Source: UBA6164 sp964527325 (GTDB taxonomy: Bacteria > Patescibacteriota > Gracilibacteria > BD1-5 > UBA6164). Taken from it: a stretch of DNA of 64,000 nucleotides. Shown here piece by piece: positions 34,390-45,490 of the stretch (its first letter is position 1; each line of letters starts with the position of its first letter). The notes beneath the pieces were generated by a model. The model was not told the origin of the DNA and made no database searches. It saw nothing but the letters and a program-made list of their open reading frames with translations. Location: assembly GCA_964527325.1 (NCBI GenBank), contig CAZGNU010000002.1:3833-67832 (forward strand), given 5' to 3'. The translations under genes and the position numbers were made by a program.

Positions 34390-35280
34390 TTAGCTTAAAA
34401 TACTAAAAGCAATTATCATACCATAAATTGCAATTACTTCTACTAGTGCTAAAAACAATACCATAAATACTAAAATTTTATTTTTATTTTCTGGATTTCT
34501 ACTCATAGCATCCATTGCTCATCAAACCAAAGCTCATTCTCATATTCAAGCTCAAAGTCATGTTAATCAAATAGCCGCTCATGCTCAAACTGCAGCTAAT
34601 CATACAGCAGCATCTTTACCTAATATAGATAAAGCAACAACTAAACCATATATTGCAGCTGATTCTACTAATGCTATACCTAATATAGTAACAGTTAAAA
34701 AGAAACCTGCCATTTTGAAATTTCTACCCATAAAGTACATTGATTTTTGAGCAAGCATTCATTCTCATACTCATACTCATAATCATGCAAGTCAAATAGC
34801 TAATCATGCACCAATTGCTTGGTATCCAGATATATCAGCACTACCTAACATTTGAAGAGAAATAATCAAACCATATATTGCAGCTGATTCAACAAGTGCT
34901 AAAAATAAAATCATATAAGTCATTATTTTATTTTTATTTTCTGGATTAACATTCATTGCTTCAACAGCACCTCATACCATTTTTCATTCTCAAATTCATA
35001 CTCAAAGTCCAGCAAGTCACACAGATATTCAAATTCATATAGCTGTTAATCAATCAAGTCAATCTTTACCTAGAATTTGTAAAGCTACAATTAATCAATA
35101 TATAGCTGCAGATTCAACAAGTGCAATTCATAAAATTGTAACAGTTAAAAAGAAAGTATTCATTTTTGGGTTTTTACCCATCATTTGTAATGATTTATAT
35201 ATAAGAAGTCACTGTCAAGCAGCCACTCATAATCAAGCAAAACCTATTGCAAAACCAGCTCAAAGCGTAGGAGTTATCAT
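34390..35280 (-). CDS. atpE: ATP synthase F0 subunit c, four fused hairpins
   Basis: 296 residues, four tandem c-subunit hairpins of about 75 residues (eight membrane helices) instead of one of 70-85. Each has its ion-binding carboxylate: ALVESAAIYG in units 1-3 (Glu 56, 131, 206) and ALVEVIAIYG in unit 4 (Glu 281). Helix 1 carries Gln 23 in unit 1 and Glu 98, 173 and 248 in GEG of units 2-4. Units 1 and 3 resemble each other (FFLTVTILGIALVES) as do 2 and 4 (NPENKNKI), so two duplications are likely. The E-S...Y pattern with Gln or Glu in helix 1 resembles sodium-binding c rings. Confidence 0.93.
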
Positions 35281-35307
35281 AATATAATATTAGTTATTAA
35301 AAATAAA

Positions 35308-36141
35308 TTAGTGTAATTTAGCAACCTTCACAAATATTGCAATAAGTAGCGGAAACACAAATGCTTGTATTAATGCTACCAATATTTCCTGAATATAAAT
35401 TATTACAGGAGCAATTATTGGAAATTCAATATTTGTAAGAGTCATTGTTAATCAAGCTGCTGCTCACATAAGCATAGCTAGAAGTATTCATCAAGAAAAC
35501 ATATTTCAAAAAAGCCTAAAACTTAGTGAAACAATCTTAGCAACTAATCAAATTATTTCTAGTATTCATAAAAACATTGATATAACTATATCAAAAAATT
35601 TAACTACTAAAAACAATAACCAATCTATAGCAGCTGGAAGTTTTCATCTAGTATAAGGCACATAGTTTTTTCAAAATATAGGAAAATATTCATAAAAAAA
35701 CTTAACTAATCATAAATTTTTAAATTGTTCAATAATAACAATAATCACTCAGATTACTGCCATAGCAATATTAAATTCTTTAGTTGCTGTTGGTATAACT
35801 ATATAATGAGCTAAAACAGCATGTCCATGATCTAATCAAAAAGCAGGCAATAATATTTCTAAGAATACTCAAAAAAAGTTTGATATAAGTATAATAAAGA
35901 AAAGCACCGTAACATATAATTTTATCCAATCTTTTTCTGCACTTCAAAGTAAGTCTTCAAAAAAGTCATAAACTTTTTCAAACATCATATCAAAAAACAC
36001 AACGAAATTAGATTTTGGAAAAGCTTTAAATGCAACAATAATAGACACTATAATTAATGCCTCAAATAATATCCCAATCATCACTGGATAATTACCACTT
36101 ATTGCATAAAACAAATTTTCTCAAATATTTTTTAAATCCAT
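35308..36141 (-). CDS. atpB: ATP synthase F0 subunit a
   Basis: 277 residues, hydrophobic with about six membrane segments. EDLLGSAEKDWIKLYVTVLF, then FIILISNFFGVFLEI, and a C-terminal QEILVALIQAFVFPLLIAIF with the conserved Gln/Phe context of the ion channel next to the c ring. First gene of the operon (order B-E-F-H-A-G-D-C). Confidence 0.9.
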
Positions 36142-36265
36142 AAAATTTTTATAACTTTGTAAAAAATCAACAAGCAGTATATTAAAACTTTATTAAAATG
36201 CAAATTAAAAAATAAGACTTTTTTTGGGGTGGGAAATAGGTAGAAAAAATAAACAAAATCTATCA
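36142..36265 (-). promoter_or_regulatory. Upstream region of the ATP synthase operon
   Basis: 124 AT-rich bases between the AAA ATPase stop and atpB. It must hold the operon promoter; TATAAA occurs shortly before the atpB start on the minus strand, but no good -35 box is spaced with it. Confidence 0.35.
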
Positions 36266-37795
36266 CTATTTTCACAAATCTATCAAAAATATATTTTTGT
36301 TGTTTAAATATGATAAATTAGTATTTTTTGTAAATCCACTTTTACTAATAAATACATACCTACTAACATTCATTTTTGATACAAAAGATTCTATTTGCTT
36401 ATTTCATATTTGTTTTTTTCTATATTTCAATTCAAATATCCATTTTTTTCATCTATAAGTTTCACAATACAAGTCAATCTCATCTCAAATTTCAGTATAA
36501 TAATTTTTCTTTATTATTTTAAATTTTGGTAATTTTATTCATTTCCACATTTTTCATTGATTTTGTTTTACCTCATAATAAAGCTCAAATTCCTTTGTTT
36601 TTCATAATTCTGTTAATGCCTTATTTAAATTTTCTTGTAAAATTTTAACCTGCTCATAATAAAAATCATTTTTAACATACTCATATTTTTCTATTCCACC
36701 ATATGAATAAGAAATAAAGTTAGAAAATAATAAATCTTGAAATTTCCAGGTTTTTTCTTTTGTTTGAAATATCAAATCTATTTTTGATAATTGTTTTAAT
36801 CAAAACAATACTTGTTGTGGTTGAATATGTATTTTTTTTGATAATTCATTCAATGTTAATCAATTTAAACTAAATGAAATTTCTTTTAATACCGACTTTA
36901 AGAAAATATTGTTTTGAATTTTTGAAAGACTCTCCTCTAATATATATTCATAATGAGTATATATAGCTCATTTTTGATCAAAAAGTAAACTACTTAAATT
37001 TTCTTCAAATGTTCCAAGCAAAGATAAATCTATTTTCTGTAATATCAAAGATAATAAATACGGATTTCAATTACAAGACCTAAATAAAGCAACTGATTTT
37101 TCTCTAGATAAATTTTTATTATATGTCTTAATCAAATCTAAACTAGACTCTTTATTAAAATTTTTTATATCATAAATATCAAAATGACTATACAATTTTT
37201 TCTTAGGATTTTGAATTAGATCTCTTAAAATAGTTGGATAAGATCAAGTAATTATATAAAAAACATTATACTGATTTTGTAATTCTGATCTAAAGATATC
37301 ATCTATATTTTTTAATCCATTTAGTTTTTTAAACTCTAATATATCTTGAAATTCATCAAAAACTATTATAACTTTTTTTTCTTTTGATAATAATGTCAAT
37401 AATTTTAAAAATGATGTAAATATCTCATAATTATCAGTTTTATTTAAGAATGTTTTATAAAATGAATAAAATTTTCAATCAAAAAATTCATGAAAAAATA
37501 AATCTAAATCAACATCAAAAAATGAATTATTAACAGATTTAGCATATTCAATTAATACATCATTACAAAAATTATAAATATTATCTTTTGTTTTACTTAC
37601 ATCAACAAAAACCCTACATACATCTAACTTTTTAGTATCAATATTATCAAGAAAATATTTTACTAAAAATGTTTTTCATATTCTCCTTAGTCATAAAAAA
37701 GCAACATGAGATGTATTTAACCATTTTCATAAAATAAAATTATCTAATTTATTTCTCAAAATATCTAGCTCATATTTTCTATTTACAAATATCAT
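36266..37795 (-). CDS. AAA ATPase of the archaeal ATPase/DUF234 type
   Basis: 509 residues. Walker A GLRRIGKTFLVKYF near residue 31, Walker B KVIIVFDEFQDILEF near 150, and ITGSYPTILRDLIQNPKKKL as sensor region. After a winged-helix-like part the C-terminus (EIGDEIDLYCETYRGKKW, then FELKYRKKQIG) looks like a PDDEXK nuclease-like domain. This family is common in CPR bacteria and archaea; its role is uncertain, possibly defence or DNA-related. Confidence 0.85.
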
Positions 37796-37868
37796 AAAAA
37801 AAGTGTTAAATAATAAGTTAATACTATTATAACACTTTTACATTATTTTTCAAAACATTTTTTTCAAT

Positions 37869-40199
37869 TTACTTCAACTTAACACTCCCAGTATTTATCC
37901 CCGTATCAATATTAGAACTCTTAATTAAATCATTACTTATTGAGAAAGTATTATTCCCTATCCATAGTGCTCTTTTAATAAAACTGTCTCTGAAATTCCA
38001 ATTTCTTGAAGAAATGTATTCTCAAATTGTAGAATCAGCATAACAATATTTTGGTACATACCTTCTACTTACTGGTTCACAATATTCTTCTCATGAAATA
38101 AGTTTATGACATTTTTCCTCACCAGTTGATCAACTGTATTTACTACAATCTTCTTTTCTTTTTTCTTCTATTCAATCATAATCAATATGACTAAGTCTGA
38201 AATTTTCTTGTATACCATTATCTTTATCAATAGTCATAATAACTAGACCTTGAAAAAAATCTATGTGCCTATATTGATCAATCTTATCATTTTTATATAA
38301 AGTAGCTGGAAGAAATAATTTTTTATCACTAGCTTTGTACATAAACATTCTAGGATTACTTAATGCTTCTGAATAACTTCCATATTCTCAAAAAGTCTTA
38401 GAAAATTTTTGCTTCACTAATATTCATTTATAATCTCACGTGTCACATTTTTCTTGCTCAGCAACAGTTAAATTAGAATCTCAACACTTTTTATCATAAT
38501 TTATTTCATACAAATCAACTTTTACACCATCATTCATAATTCCTCCCCATTTATTTTCAGTAGTATTATATCATAAACCTATTAAATGATTTTCATCATA
38601 TGGATGTAAATAAGTACTATAACCTGGTATTTTTAATTCTCATAATATTTTTGGATCACTTGGGTCTGCAACATCAATAGCATACAGTGGATCTACTTGT
38701 TTAAATGTAACTAAAAATAATTTATCTCAGATATATCTACTTGATTTAAATTGTTCTCAGTTTCAAAGATTTTTTAAGCTTCATTTTAAATCTAAATCTT
38801 TATCTAAAATATATAAATCTGTATGACTTTCATTGTCTACAGAATTCCATCTGTTTGTTTGAGTTAATATTCTGAAATTTTCTTTATATTCATCCATAGA
38901 ATATTGTGTAAGTGGTCTACCTGGGATAATAGTTGAATCTTGATAAGACAAATCACTATTCTCTATATTTATTTTATGAATAAGAGTATTTGTTCCTCTA
39001 GGATACCAAGGAGCAAAACATCTAAATTTTGAAGAACATTTAAAATCATATGACTGATACATATGTGAAGTTAAATAAAGATTATCTAAACTCATATATA
39101 TTTCAGAGTTAGATCCTGCTATTACATTTGTTTTTACAGGTACACTAGTATTTTTAGTATCTATAATTGAAATAATATTATACGAAGGATTAAAATCGAA
39201 TTCTTTTAAAGTCTCTTCATCAGGTAAAACGTATTCTATCTCATTACACTTTGCAACATTTCAAGAAGTAATATTATACGGTAGATTTAGTCCTCTTAAT
39301 TTTAAATTTTGTTTTGTCTTTACACTAGTTTTACTAATATCTATTTTTTGAGGCATCATTTTTTTTATATCCATTTCTATGTCATCAATTACTTCAAAAT
39401 TTCTATATGGAATAGAAAAATTGTTATTACTAATAATATAAACATAATCTCATATTTTTCTTGATTTTCTTAAATCTCAGTCAGCTACATATAATTTAGA
39501 TAAAACTGGATTTCTAATATCACTTGTATCAAAAACTACTGTATAAGTTTTTGTGTTTCTATTAATCCAATAACCATATTTTGAATAATTTGTATTACTA
39601 TAACCACTAGAAATAATAGTTAATCTATTTGTTCAAATATACAAAACAGGACTATAAAAATTAGCTGGTAATTTTATTTTTTTAACTATTTGTAAATCAT
39701 CAGCTTCTACTATATAAACATATTTATCTTTATCATTATAATAATAAATATATTCTCAATCTGTTTTCACTATATCTGATTCATCAACTCAATCTACTTG
39801 AGTATTTGTTTTTGAATAATCTCATCATGATGATGAACTACTTGAGTCAGATGATTCGCTTTTTTCCATTACAGCTCATTCCATTACAGAATCATCCATA
39901 GCCATATCGACATTCATTCAAACTGATTTATACATAGGCATTGGATACCCCCATCTTTTTTTATTATTTTTCCAATATTCTTTTATATATTTACCCATAA
40001 CATTCTCTAATCCATCACAACTTTCAAATGATTTCAACTTAAAATCAAAGTCAAGAGCTTTTATTTCTTGCTTTTCAAGCTCATCTATAATAGATGTATC
40101 CTCTATATCTGTAGCAGAAACACTAGCTACTGAAAATATTGTAATAAATAACAATATTAAATAATTCTTTACCCCAAGGGTATTCCTTTCAGTGCGCAT
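37869..40199 (-). CDS. Secreted beta-propeller domain protein
   Basis: 776 residues. A signal peptide follows the first eleven codons (YLILLFITIFSVASVSA). The body has repeated propeller-blade strands such as VYIVEADDLQIVKKIKLPA, TYTVVFDTSDIRNPVLSKLY, DLYILDKDLDLKGSLKNLG and DPLYAIDVADPSDPKILGEL, as in the secreted C-terminal beta-propeller family. The gene begins inside a 30-base element shared with atpH (codons MRTERNTLGV), so the real leader may begin after it. It is probably a cell-surface protein. Confidence 0.85.
40170..40199 (-). repeat. 30-base element, copy 2 (start of beta-propeller gene)
   Basis: Minus strand, starts ATGCGCACTGAAAG and ends ACCCTTGGGGTA; encoded peptide MRTERNTLGV. 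Contains the inverted repeat TACCC-TT-GGGGTA. Confidence 0.7.
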
Positions 40200-40212
40200 A
40201 AATATATTATTA

Positions 40213-40249
40213 AAAAAATAAGACTATTTTAGTTTAGTCTTATTTTTTA
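40213..40249 (-). terminator. Terminator after rlmH
   Basis: 12-base stem AAAATAAGACTA with TAGTCTTATTTT and A/T runs on both sides, between rlmH and the beta-propeller gene, which run in the same direction. Confidence 0.8.
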
Positions 40250-40261
40250 TTTTTGCAATTT

Positions 40262-40714
40262 TTAATGATGATATCAAACACCCTTTTTTATACAATTTGC
40301 TCTATATATTTGCTCAAACAACATCATAATAGCTTGTGCATGTGGGAAAGTCATTGGAGAAAGAGAAATTTTTAAATCTATATTAAATTTTATTAAATCA
40401 TAATCCACTCCGTATGCTCATCCAATAATAAATACAATGTCTGCGAATTGCATCTGTTTTTGCTCAATTAATTTTGCAAATTCTAATGTGTCTAACTGTT
40501 TAGAATCAATATACAAAAGAACCTTAAATCACTTAGTTTTTTCTAATTTTTTATTTAACTCTATAGATTCTTCTTTTATTATCTCATTTATATTTTTTCT
40601 TTTACTTGGTTTCAACTTAACAAAACCTACCTGTTTTCACAGTCTCTTCTTAAACTCTTTTATTGGCTCATCATAATGCTTAAATGAATCTACAAATGAT
40701 ATTATTTTGATCAT
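40262..40714 (-). CDS. rlmH: 23S rRNA pseudouridine-1915 N3-methyltransferase
   Basis: 150 residues, the usual size. FIIGGAYGVDYDLIKF is the SAM-binding knot loop of the SPOUT fold and the C-terminus (HAQAIMMLFEQIYRANCIKK, ending GVGYHH) is diagnostic. It lies directly after proS. Confidence 0.93.
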
Positions 40715-40715
40715 A

Positions 40716-41936
40716 TTAAAATTTAATTATTTTAGAGTCTTCTCATCTTGAAAGAAGTTCATATCCACCTTGTTCTATTGTTTTTGGTGAAACAACTACC
40801 CTATTTGGGATTCAGTACAATTCACAATCTCATGCTTTTTGTCCGAATCATACTTTTTTTCACATTCTATCATCTAAAATTACTTCTTTTCATTCATCTT
40901 CTAATTTGTTTGCAATTAAAGTAGCTTTTTCAATATTATCTTCTCATATAACTATTATATAATAATCAGCTGGAGCAATACTCTCAGGCCAAGCTATTCA
41001 TTTTTCTCACATAAAATATTCAGCAATCACTCACATAAGTCTTGAAACTCATATACCATAACACCCCATAATCACATCTTGTTCCTTATTATTTTTATCA
41101 AGCATTTTTACTCAGAAAGGATTTGAAAATTTTGTTTCAAGTGGAAATATATTTCATACTTCTGAGGCTTGTTTTATTTCATGTTTTTCTGATTTACATT
41201 CACTACACTTAAAACCATTAAAATCTACAACTTCTTTATTATGAGAAACACCACAATCTGAACATATATATATATCATCCTCTCAAATAGGAAGAATTGT
41301 TTGAAATTCATGTGAATATTTATCAGTAAAAACTCATCCATCAGCTACAGTAATAAGAGTATCCTCTTCTATTCCTAGTCTAGTAAATATTTTCATGTAA
41401 GTTTTTTTCATTCACTCATAATACTCAGTAAATTCTTCATCTGTTAAATGGAAAGAATAAGCATCTTTCATTAAAAACTCTCTACCTCTCAAAAGTCATG
41501 ACTTAGCTCTTTTTTCATTTCTATATTTATTTTGTATTTGATACACACAAGCCCCTGAATCCTTATACGAATTAATAAATTCATTCATTAATGGAACCAC
41601 TATTTCTTCATGAGTAGGATTTAGTCTATAATATTTATCACCATAAGTTGGAACCTTAAAATATTCTTCAATATTTTCTCTCCCTGTTTTTTTCCAAACA
41701 TTCATCGGAGAAAGTCCACTCATAAGAATTTCACTAGCTCAATAAGCATCCATTTCTTCCCTCACAATATTTTCTATTTTTCTTAAAACCTTCAGTCAAA
41801 GAGTAGTATAATTATATACTCAAGCCATAGTTTGTCTTATAAAACCTGATTGCAACAGTATACTAGTAGAAATATTATCACTAACCTTTGGTCTAGTTTT
41901 AATGGTCTTAAATGGAAAATTACTTAATTTTAACAT
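40716..41936 (-). CDS. proS: Prolyl-tRNA synthetase, short form without INS domain
   Basis: 406 residues. Class II motifs: ASEILMSGLSPMNVWKKTGR region (motif 1 context), RLNPTHEEIVVPL, QNKYRNEKRAKSGLLRGREF (motif 2), KDAYSFH, and a GCYGIGVSRLMG motif 3. The C-terminal anticodon-binding domain ends RGEDSKIIKF. The length excludes the roughly 180-residue editing insertion of typical bacterial ProRS, as in alphaproteobacterial enzymes. A small cysteine set (CSDCGVSHNK, CSECKSEK) in the middle suggests a zinc ribbon. Confidence 0.95.
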
Positions 41937-41955
41937 TTTTTATATAAGTTATTAA

Positions 41956-42207
41956 TTAATTTTGATGATTACTTATTACATCAACATAAAATATATTATT
42001 TTTTATTTCTCAAAACACTCTAAATTGTTTATTTATTCTAAAAGAATATATTCAATCATGCTTTGGTTGTCTTAATTTTAAATCAACTCTTTGAGAATTT
42101 CAATCTAACAATATTTTAGTAACCTTAAAATATTGAGATAATAATTTTCTTTTTATCAGATATTTTTCCCGTTTCTGATTTATTAATATTTTATTGATTT
42201 TGAACAT
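41956..42207 (-). CDS. RelE/ParE-like toxin
   Basis: 83 residues ending RVDLKLRQPKHDGIYSFRIN-KQFRVFGEIKNNIFYVDVIS, the C-terminal strands of RelE-type mRNA interferase toxins. Its start overlaps the antitoxin gene by 17 bases. Confidence 0.75.
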
Positions 42208-42430
42208 ATTTTTCAGTTAAATCAATAAATCAAGATCTATCTATTTTTCTAGATTCTAAAATTTCATCTACAAGTTTTTCAGGTAATTCATCTACATTTT
42301 CTTCTCTAAAATCAATATCAAAATCTTCATAATTCATTACTTTAGAAATATATAATTCTACAGATAAATTATTTTCTATAGCCTTTTGCTTTAACCTTTT
42401 TTCCAAAACTGGGTCTTTTATTACTAACAT
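42191..42430 (-). CDS. Antitoxin of the RelE-like pair
   Basis: 79 residues, acidic, with KDPVLEKRLKQKAIENNLSV resembling a ribbon-helix-helix start and a charged C-terminal half. It comes first, the usual order for RelBE-like pairs. Confidence 0.7.
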
Positions 42431-42432
42431 AA

Positions 42433-42478
42433 AAAAAACTTATAAAATATAATAATAAATTTATTTTATAAGTTTTAT
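42433..42478 (-). terminator. Hairpin terminator after the 46-residue gene
   Basis: 15-base stem AAAACTTATAAAATA with TATTTTATAAGTTTT (42435-42449, 42462-42476). A-run at the left gives the U-run on the minus strand. It separates the small gene at 42500 from the toxin-antitoxin pair. Confidence 0.75.
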
Positions 42479-42499
42479 AAGGTTTGTAAAGCAAACATA

Positions 42500-42640
42500 T
42501 TAACTTTTATCAACTATTTCATTTATTTTAGTTCTAGCATCTTCTAATTCAACAATTAAATTTGATCAAAAATTATTTACAATATCCGAAATATCCTCTC
42601 ATTCTTGAGGTTTTGATCTTCATGTATCTACATCTACCAT
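42500..42640 (-). CDS. Small protein of unknown function
   Basis: 46 residues, acidic: DISDIVNNFGSNLIVELEDA, ending NEIVDKS. Three TGA glycines. No family recognised; a short coiled helix is likely. It has its own terminator. Confidence 0.5.
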
Positions 42641-42703
42641 AATCTATATTTTATATATAACACAACAATTATAACACAAATAAAATAAAATTCAAATTTT
42701 TTA

Positions 42704-42731
42704 TTGACTTTTTCATTTTCATGAATATAAA
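42704..42731 (+). promoter_or_regulatory. Sigma-70-type promoter
   Basis: TTGACT (42704-42709), 16 bases, TATAAA (42726-42731). An A/T hairpin follows (CTTTAAAA...TTTTAAAG, about 42740-42758) before a Shine-Dalgarno AAGGAG at 42790. Confidence 0.65.
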
Positions 42732-42801
42732 CATTGCACTTTAAAATGTTTTTAAAGTAAGTTGTATAAAGTTTTTTCAAATTTTTTTCAAGGAGAATAA
42801 G

Positions 42802-43170
42802 ATGTTAAACCCACAATTACCTAATGTTTCTGATATCAAAAAAAGCTTTTATATAGAAAAAATGTCTAATTTATCAGAACATTATAAAACTTTTGTTCAG
42901 TTTTTATATCAACTAGATAAATTAGTTGATACTTATAATATATGCAACAAGGAATGTGCGTTACTTAAGCACTTAAAACTTGAAGCAAAGAAAATAATTA
43001 TTGATGAGGTTGCTATCTTTCTTGATACCCCCTCACATCAATGGGAATTTTCCTTGACTGGAAAATCATCTGAAAAACTAAAAGATTTTTTCTGCGATTT
43101 CTATGGAGAGTGTAACGAAGAGACTTTCCTTGAACATCATGAAAAAAATAAGCTGTTGTACGCAGCTTAA
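42802..43170 (+). CDS. Protein of unknown function, no TGA-coded glycine
   Basis: 122 residues from ATG 42802 behind the Shine-Dalgarno AAGGAG, stop TAA. All of its few glycines are GGN, not TGA, and base composition is less AT-rich than nearby genes. Seven or so cysteines/histidines (NICNKECALLKHLKLE, FFCDFYGECNEE, EHHEK) may bind metal. No family recognised. It has its own promoter and a terminator at 43235-43257. Acquired DNA or a short highly expressed gene are both possible. Confidence 0.7.
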   Translation: MLNPQLPNVSDIKKSFYIEKMSNLSEHYKTFVQFLYQLDKLVDTYNICNKECALLKHLKLEAKKIIIDEVAIFLDTPSHQWEFSLTGKSSEKLKDFFCDFYGECNEETFLEHHEKNKLLYAA

Positions 43171-43197
43171 AAACAAAAACACAAGCAAAAAGGAGAC

Positions 43198-43257
43198 CCC
43201 AGTATCTAAAATAGGTAAATACTGGGTAAGAATTAGGACTTTAAAAGTCCTTTTTTT
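43198..43257 (+). terminator. Double hairpin terminator
   Basis: First hairpin CCCAGTAT (43198-43205) with ATACTGGG (43219-43226). Second AGGACTTT-T-AAAGTCCT region (43235-43251) followed by seven T, a strong intrinsic terminator for the 122-residue gene. Confidence 0.85.
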
Positions 43258-43274
43258 GTGAAAAAAATCCTTAA

Positions 43275-43301
43275 TTAGCACCTAACTAAAAAATGTGCTA
43301 A
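43275..43301 (+). promoter_or_regulatory. CIRCE-like operator of dnaK
   Basis: TTAGCACCT - 9 bases - ATGTGCTAA, close to the consensus TTAGCACTC-N9-GAGTGCTAA bound by the heat-shock repressor HrcA. Seven of nine bases match in each half and the spacing is exact. It lies 6 bases before the -35 box. Confidence 0.85.
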
Positions 43302-43307
43302 AAAGTT

Positions 43308-43335
43308 TTGACAATAAAAAAAAATAATATAAACT
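43308..43335 (+). promoter_or_regulatory. dnaK promoter
   Basis: -35 TTGACA at 43308-43313 with TATAAA/TAAACT around 43328-43335 as -10 candidates. It is overlapped upstream by the CIRCE-like operator. Confidence 0.7.
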
Positions 43336-43354
43336 ACTTAACAAGTCATAAAAA

Positions 43355-43384
43355 ATACGCCCTGAAAGAAGTACTCTTGGGGTA
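43355..43384 (+). repeat. 30-base element, copy 3 (dnaK leader)
   Basis: Plus strand, ATACGCCCTGAAAG to CTCTTGGGGTA, in the dnaK 5' leader, 38 bases before its ATG. The reading IRPERSTLGV matches the peptide of the other copies, yet here it lacks an ATG, which suggests the conservation is at nucleotide level. Confidence 0.7.
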
Positions 43385-43422
43385 TGACAAAAATATTATA
43401 TTAAAATTTAACATAAAAAAAT

Positions 43423-45348
43423 ATGTGAAAAATAATTTGAATTGATTTGGGTACTACTAATAGTTGTGTTGCTTTTATGGAAGGTGGTGAAGCTAAAGTT
43501 ATACCAAATGCTGAGTGAAATAGAACTACTCCTTCGATAGTAGCAAGTAAAGATTGAGCTATTATAGTAGGTACTCCTGCTAAAAGACAAGCAATTACAA
43601 ACCCTGCTGGTACTATATTTTCTGCTAAAAGATTTATCGGTAGAAAATTTGATGAAGTATCAGAAGAAATAAAAAGTGTTCCGTATGAAGTTGTAAAATG
43701 AAAAGGTGGAGAAGCTTTAATCAAATTTGATTGAAAAGATGTTAGACCAGAAGAAATCTGAGCACATGTATTAATGAAAATAAAAGAAGATGCTGAAAAA
43801 TTCTTAGGTTCAAAAGTAACTGAAGCAGTAATTACTGTTCCTGCATACTTTAATGATGACCAAAGACAAGCTACTATAAACTCTGGTAAAATTGCTGGAC
43901 TTGAGGTAAAAAGAATTGTAAACGAGCCTACTGCTGCTGCCCTATCTTATGGTGCTGGTAAAGGTAAAAATGAAAAAATTGCTGTTTATGATTTTGGTTG
44001 AGGTACATTTGATATCTCTATCTTAGAATTATCTGAAGAAGGTACTTTTGAAGTATTATCTACAAATGGGGATACTCACCTTGGTTGAGATGATTTTGAT
44101 AAAAAAATTACTGATTATATTATTGAAGAATTCCAAAAAGATCAAGCAATTGATTTAAGAAATGATCCTATGGCACTTCAAAGAGTGAGAGATGAAGCTG
44201 AGAAAGCTAAAAAAGAATTATCGACTACTACTTCATATGATATTAATCTACCATATATTACTGTAGATTCAGGTGGTCCAAAAAATTTAATGATGACTAT
44301 CACTAGGGCTAAATTTGAAGAATTAATTGGAGAATTAGTAGAAAGAAGTATAGAACCATGTAAAAAAGTATTAAAAGATGCTGGATTAAATGCTAGTGAC
44401 TTAAATCAAATATTACTTGTATGAGGTTCAACTAGAGTACCTTTAGTAGTTTCAAAAGTAGAAGCATTCTTCGGTAAAAAACCAAATTCTGGTATTAATC
44501 CTGATGAATCTGTAGCAATGGGTGCAGCTATCCAAGCATGAATCATTGGTTGAGATGTAACTGATGTATTATTACTTGATGTTACTCCTCTAACAATAGG
44601 TATAGAAACTATGTGAGGTATCAGAACTGCTATGATTACTAGAAATACTACAATCCCTGCTAATAAAACTGAAACATTTTCTACTGCTGTTGATAACCAA
44701 CCAAGTGTTGAAATCCACGTATTACAATGAGAAAGAGAAATGGCAGCAGACAATAAACCATTAGGTAAATTTATGCTTGACGGTATTGCTCCAGCTCCTA
44801 GATGAGTTCCTCAAATCGAAGTAAGCTTTGATATAGATGCAAACTGAGTATTAAAAGTAACAGCTAAAGATAAAGGAACGTGAAAAGAACAACATATCAC
44901 AATCCAAGGATCAACTGGTATGGATGAAAAAGAAGTTGACGCTTTAGTAAAAGAAGCAGAAGCTAAAAAAGATGAAGACAAAAAGAAAAAAGAACAAGTA
45001 GATTCTAGAAATACAGCAGACTCTACTGTAGCACAAGCTGAAAAAATGTTAGCTGATAATGCTGATAAAGTAGAAGAAGCTGACAAAAAACAAGTAGAAG
45101 AAAAAATAGCTGCTGTAAAAGAAGTTCTAGGTAAAACAGATGCAACAAAAGATGATTTTGAAGCACCAACAAAAGAACTTAACGACACAATGATGCAAGT
45201 ATGACAAAAAGTTTATGCTCAGCCAGGAGCTGAAGGATGATGTGCATGATGAACTTGCTCTGATGAACCTAAAACTGATGAAGATTGAGTACAAGATGCT
45301 GATGTTGAAACTGATGGTGATGATAAAGGAAATACTACAAGAGTTTAG
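43423..45348 (+). CDS. dnaK: Chaperone DnaK (Hsp70)
   Basis: 641 residues, standard length. The start MGKIIGIDLGTTNSCVAFME is the phosphate-1 motif; AVITVPAYFNDDQRQAT, VNEPTAAALSYG, VYDFGGGTFDISIL and LVGGSTRVPLV follow, then a substrate domain and a lid, with C-terminus rich in Asp. TGA glycines occur at several invariant positions, giving strong support for the code. The CIRCE-like operator indicates heat-shock control by HrcA (not in this window). No grpE or dnaJ is adjacent. Confidence 0.98.
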
Positions 45349-45451
45349 TTAAATTAAAAAAAATTTGCTTTTTCATACAATCTTATATATAATAATTATA
45401 CAAAGGTATATAATGATCTTGAGCAGATTGAAATACTATCTTCAAGAAAAC

Positions 45452-45480
45452 AAAAAAAGTCTCTGTGAAAGACTTTTTTT
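45452..45480. terminator. Bidirectional terminator between dnaK and small peptide gene
   Basis: AAAAAAAGTC-TCTGTGAAA-GACTTTTTTT. It can end dnaK transcription on the plus strand and the small peptide gene on the minus strand. Confidence 0.8.
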
Positions 45481-45490
45481 GTTGTTATAA

